In this document: positions 61,436 to 64,000 of the stretch, piece after piece
Layout of the letters: each line of letters begins with the position of its first letter
How positions within the stretch are numbered: the first letter of the stretch is position 1
Assembly: GCF_029027965.1 (NCBI RefSeq)
Contig: NZ_CP119082.1
Coordinates: forward strand, 1,964,001-2,028,000
Length of the DNA: 64,000 nt
From: Paracoccus sp. S3-43
GTDB taxonomy: Bacteria > Pseudomonadota > Alphaproteobacteria > Rhodobacterales > Rhodobacteraceae
Direction: 5' to 3'
The notes under the pieces: model-generated
Told to the model about the DNA's origin: nothing
Databases searched by the model: none
The model's input: the letters and a program-made list of their open reading frames with translations, nothing else
Position numbers and translations under genes: made by a program

Positions 61436-62386
61436 TTGCGCGACCTTCGGATCCCCGACCAGCGACATCCTGAAAAGGCCCACCGGCCCGACCAGGCGCA
61501 GCCCAAGAAGCCCGCCTGGATCCGCGTCAAGGCCCCCACCTCGGACGGCTACAAGCGCACCCGCGACATCATGAAGGACAACCGCCTGTCCACCGTCTGC
61601 GAGGAAGCGGGCTGCCCGAATGTCGGCGAATGCTGGTCGCAGGGCCATGCCACGATGATGATCATGGGCGAGATCTGCACGCGCGGCTGCACCTTCTGCA
61701 ACGTCGCCACCGGCAAGCCCAACGCGCTGGACGTGTTCGAACCCGGCCGGGTCGCCCATGCCGTCCAGAAGCTGGGGCTGAAGCATGTCGTCATCACCAG
61801 CGTCGACCGCGACGACCTGGACGACGGCGGGGCCGAGCATTTCGCCCAGACGATCCGGGCCATCCGCCACCGCAGCCCCGATTCGACCATCGAGGTTCTG
61901 GTGCCCGACTTCCTGAAATCCAGGCCCGGCTCCGTTGAAACGGTGGTCGAGGCGCGGCCCGACGTGTTCAACCACAACCTGGAAACGGTCCCCGCGCTGT
62001 ATCCGACCGTCCGGCCCGGCGCGCGCTATTTCCATTCGCTGCGGCTGTTGCAGAAGGTCAAGGAACTGGACCCGGCGATGTTCACCAAGTCCGGCATCAT
62101 GGTCGGCCTGGGCGAGGATCGCGGCAGCGTCTTGCAGGTCATGGACGACATGCGCGCCGCCGATATCGACTTCATGACCATCGGCCAGTATCTTCAACCG
62201 ACGCCCAAGCACCACCGCGTCAACCGCTTCGTCACCCCCGAGGAATTCGCGGGCTATGAAAAGGCGGCCTATGGCAAGGGCTTCCTGATGGTGTCGGCGA
62301 CGCCGCTGACGCGGTCATCCTATCACGCGGGCGACGACTTCGCCCGGCTGCGGGATGCGCGGCTGCAAAAGCTGGGCCGCGCCTGA
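61436..62386 (+). CDS. lipA: Lipoyl synthase
   Basis: A 316-residue radical SAM enzyme that inserts sulfur into octanoyl groups of the E2 and GcvH proteins. The auxiliary cluster site is [12 protein letters not shown] and the radical SAM site [10 protein letters not shown]; a C-terminal RSSYHAGDD string with the third auxiliary Ser is present. The start is TTG 61436 with AAAGGA upstream. Length fits the family. Confidence 0.95.
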   Translation: MRDLRIPDQRHPEKAHRPDQAQPKKPAWIRVKAPTSDGYKRTRDIMKDNRLSTVCEEAGCPNVGECWSQGHATMMIMGEICTRGCTFCNVATGKPNALDVFEPGRVAHAVQKLGLKHVVITSVDRDDLDDGGAEHFAQTIRAIRHRSPDSTIEVLVPDFLKSRPGSVETVVEARPDVFNHNLETVPALYPTVRPGARYFHSLRLLQKVKELDPAMFTKSGIMVGLGEDRGSVLQVMDDMRAADIDFMTIGQYLQPTPKHHRVNRFVTPEEFAGYEKAAYGKGFLMVSATPLTRSSYHAGDDFARLRDARLQKLGRA

Positions 62387-62430
62387 CCCCTTGCAAAACC
62401 CCGCGCCCCGATTTAGGCGGAACGCGGAAG

Positions 62431-62514
62431 GCCCGAGTGGCGGAATGGTAGACGCAGCGGATTCAAAATCCGCCGCCGCAAGGCATGTCGGTTCGAGTCC
62501 GACCTCGGGTACCA
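62431..62514 (+). tRNA. tRNA-Leu (anticodon CAA)
   Basis: Acceptor GCCCGAG pairs with CTCGGGT at 62504-62510, followed by A and the encoded CCA (62512-62514). The anticodon stem GCGGA/TCCGC has loop TTCAAAA, anticodon CAA. A variable arm (GCCGCAAGGC) of class II type and the T arm GTCGGTTCGAGTCCGAC complete the cloverleaf. Confidence 0.95.
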
Positions 62515-62548
62515 CAGGGCGCCGTCACAAGCCCCATCGCGCGGCGCC

Positions 62549-63289
62549 TCAGCGCCCGGCCTTCCTCCGGCGCGCATTCCTGGCCCACATGTTCAGCGCC
62601 TCGACGCTGGCCGAGAATGCCATCGCGGCATAGACATAGCCCTTGGGGACATGAACCCCGAAGCCCTCGGCGATCAGCGTCGTGCCGATCAGCAGCAGGA
62701 AGGACAGCGCCAGCATCACGATGGTCGGGTTCTGGCCGATGAAGGTCGCCAGCGGACCGGCCGCAAGCAGCATGACCGCGACCGCCACGACGACCGCGAC
62801 CACCATGATCTCCACATGCGGGGTCATGCCGACGGCGGTGATGATGCTGTCGATGGAAAACACCAGATCCAGCATCAGGATCTGCGCGATCATGCCGCCG
62901 AAGGTCAGGGATGCCGTGCCGACGATGGTGTCCTCATGGTCGGTCGGATCGACGTGATGGTGAATTTCCTTGGTGGCCTTCCAGACCAGGAACAGACCCC
63001 CGGCGATCAGGATCATGTCCTTCCAGGACAGCTCGTTGCCCAGGACCGTGACGACCGGCCGGGTAAGCTGCACGATCCAGGCGACTGTCGCCAGCAGGCC
63101 CAAACGCAGGATCAGCGCCAAGCCGATGCCGATCTTGCGGGCGCGGTCTCGCTGCTCCTCGGGCAGCTTGTTCGACAGGATCGAGATGAACAGCAGGTTG
63201 TCGATGCCCAGCACGATCTCCATCACCATGAGCGTGGCAAGGGCGATCCAGGCTTCGGGCTGCTGGATAAGGGCGGCAATGTCCTGCAT
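62549..63289 (-). CDS. TerC-family integral membrane protein
   Basis: A 246-residue membrane protein with seven or so helices and the paired acidic motifs of Ter[21 protein letters not shown] and [18 protein letters not shown]. The family exports metal ions, often Mn, or gives tellurite resistance. The C-terminus is Arg-rich. The ATG at 63289 begins the natural [18 protein letters not shown] is 9 bases upstream. Confidence 0.88.
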   Translation of the reverse strand: MQDIAALIQQPEAWIALATLMVMEIVLGIDNLLFISILSNKLPEEQRDRARKIGIGLALILRLGLLATVAWIVQLTRPVVTVLGNELSWKDMILIAGGLFLVWKATKEIHHHVDPTDHEDTIVGTASLTFGGMIAQILMLDLVFSIDSIITAVGMTPHVEIMVVAVVVAVAVMLLAAGPLATFIGQNPTIVMLALSFLLLIGTTLIAEGFGVHVPKGYVYAAMAFSASVEALNMWARNARRRKAGR

Positions 63290-63462
63290 GGGCAAATTCC
63301 TGATGAGATGGCGCTGCTTGGCAAGGCCGCAAGTGCCGTTTCGGTTCCCAGTGATGCTGCCATGCGGCGTTGCCATTGCCGCGGCGCGGCGATAGTTTGG
63401 CGGACAGGGGGAGGAAGCAGGGCGCGGGACCGACCCCGCGCCCAAGATGACAGGAGCTAAAC

Positions 63463-64000
63463 ATGAAAGCCGGAGACAAGCTGCCCCTCGTGACCTTCCG
63501 CACCCGCGTGCGCGACGAATCCGTCGGCGGTCCGAACCCGTTCCGCTGGCAGGACATGACGACCGACGACTATTTCGCGGGCAAGCGCGTGGTGCTGTTC
63601 TCGCTGCCGGGCGCCTTCACGCCGACCTGCTCGACCTACCAGCTGCCGGGCTTCGAAAAGGCCTTCGGGCAGATGCAGGATCTGGGCATCGACGCGGTCT
63701 ATTGCCTGTCGGTCAATGACAGCTTCGTGATGAACCAGTGGGCCAAGGCGCAGAATCTGAAGAACGTGACCGTCATCCCGGACGGATCGGGCGAATTCAC
63801 CGACAAGGTCGGGATGCTGGTGCGCAAGGACAACCTGGGCTTCGGCGCGCGGTCCTGGCGCTATGCCGCCGTCGTCAATGACGGCGTGGTGGAAGCCTGG
63901 TTCGAGGAACCCGGCCGCTGCGACGACTGCGCCGAGGATCCCTATGGCGCCACCTCGCCGGAATCGGTGCTGGAGTGGTTGCAGACCACGAAGGTCGCCG
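63463..64000 (+). CDS. Peroxiredoxin (partial, runs off the window)
   Basis: The first 179 codons of a Prx5-type (Redoxin) thiol peroxidase. The peroxidatic Cys is in [19 protein letters not shown] later [12 protein letters not shown] string is near the C-terminal end. It reduces hydroperoxides, using glutathione or thioredoxin. CAGGAG precedes the ATG. No stop occurs before the end of the window. Confidence 0.9.
   Translation, partial: MKAGDKLPLVTFRTRVRDESVGGPNPFRWQDMTTDDYFAGKRVVLFSLPGAFTPTCSTYQLPGFEKAFGQMQDLGIDAVYCLSVNDSFVMNQWAKAQNLKNVTVIPDGSGEFTDKVGMLVRKDNLGFGARSWRYAAVVNDGVVEAWFEEPGRCDDCAEDPYGATSPESVLEWLQTTKVA

Noticed and set aside
62518..62549. GGCGCCG/CGGCGCC inverted repeat after tRNA-Leu as a terminator
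   Set aside because: The loop is 17 bases long and no T run follows on either strand; too weak to call.

Overview
The window reads as an alphaproteobacterial chromosome, most likely Paracoccus or a close Rhodobacteraceae relative. The evidence is high GC, NuoA and NuoB proteins that closely resemble the Paracoccus denitrificans NQO subunits as I remember them, the Rhodobacteraceae pattern of small extra genes between nuo genes, and tail genes in the order of the Rhodobacter gene transfer agent (GTA). The strain itself cannot be named from the sequence.

Region 1 (1-13260, + strand) is the tail and lysis end of a prophage: tail tube, a tail-assembly chaperone with a canonical -1 frameshift heptamer (A AAA AAC at 1375-1381), tape measure, the RcGTA gp12-gp15-like series (TIGR02217, TIGR02218, NlpC/P60, TIM-barrel 'megatron'), a DUF2793 tail fibre, DUF6127, an M15 endolysin-like peptidase and an overlapping Rz/Rz1-like spanin pair. 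A VapBC toxin-antitoxin pair on the opposite strand sits as a moron between the chaperone and the tape measure.

Region 2 (13290-24779) is a metal resistance block: DUF411 (CopG-like), a copper P-type ATPase behind a CueR-type promoter, APC permease, TVP38, DUF302, DUF305, a Met-rich multicopper oxidase, a Cys/His-rich exported protein, a cytochrome c, and a Zn/Cd/Pb P-type ATPase with a divergent MerR regulator and a textbook 19-bp-spacer MerR promoter.

Region 3 (about 24780-39550) is a defence island edge. A 448-bp deletion derivative of an IS481-type element with an 18-bp inverted repeat and CTGCAT target duplication abuts a Vsr nuclease and a C5-cytosine methyltransferase. These face a tightly coupled five-gene operon: Z1-domain SF2 ATPase, DUF4420 PD-(D/E)XK nuclease, MutL/MORC-like GHKL ATPase, and two uncharacterised proteins. 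This is a restriction-like system of the MutL-Z1-DUF4420 (Mza-like) kind with its own methylase and Vsr. It is followed by a truncated serine recombinase, nested IS3 and IS481 remains, a decayed tyrosine integrase, and the 5' half of a tRNA-Ser(GCU) gene that marks the attachment site.

Region 4 (39575-64000) is core genome: trmB, rnj, coaX, birA and the complete nuoA-N operon, all on the - strand, with five intercalated accessory genes. Then come a secreted acidic protein, lipA, tRNA-Leu(CAA), a TerC-family membrane protein and the start of a peroxiredoxin gene. The nuo operon encodes proton-pumping NADH:quinone oxidoreductase (complex I).
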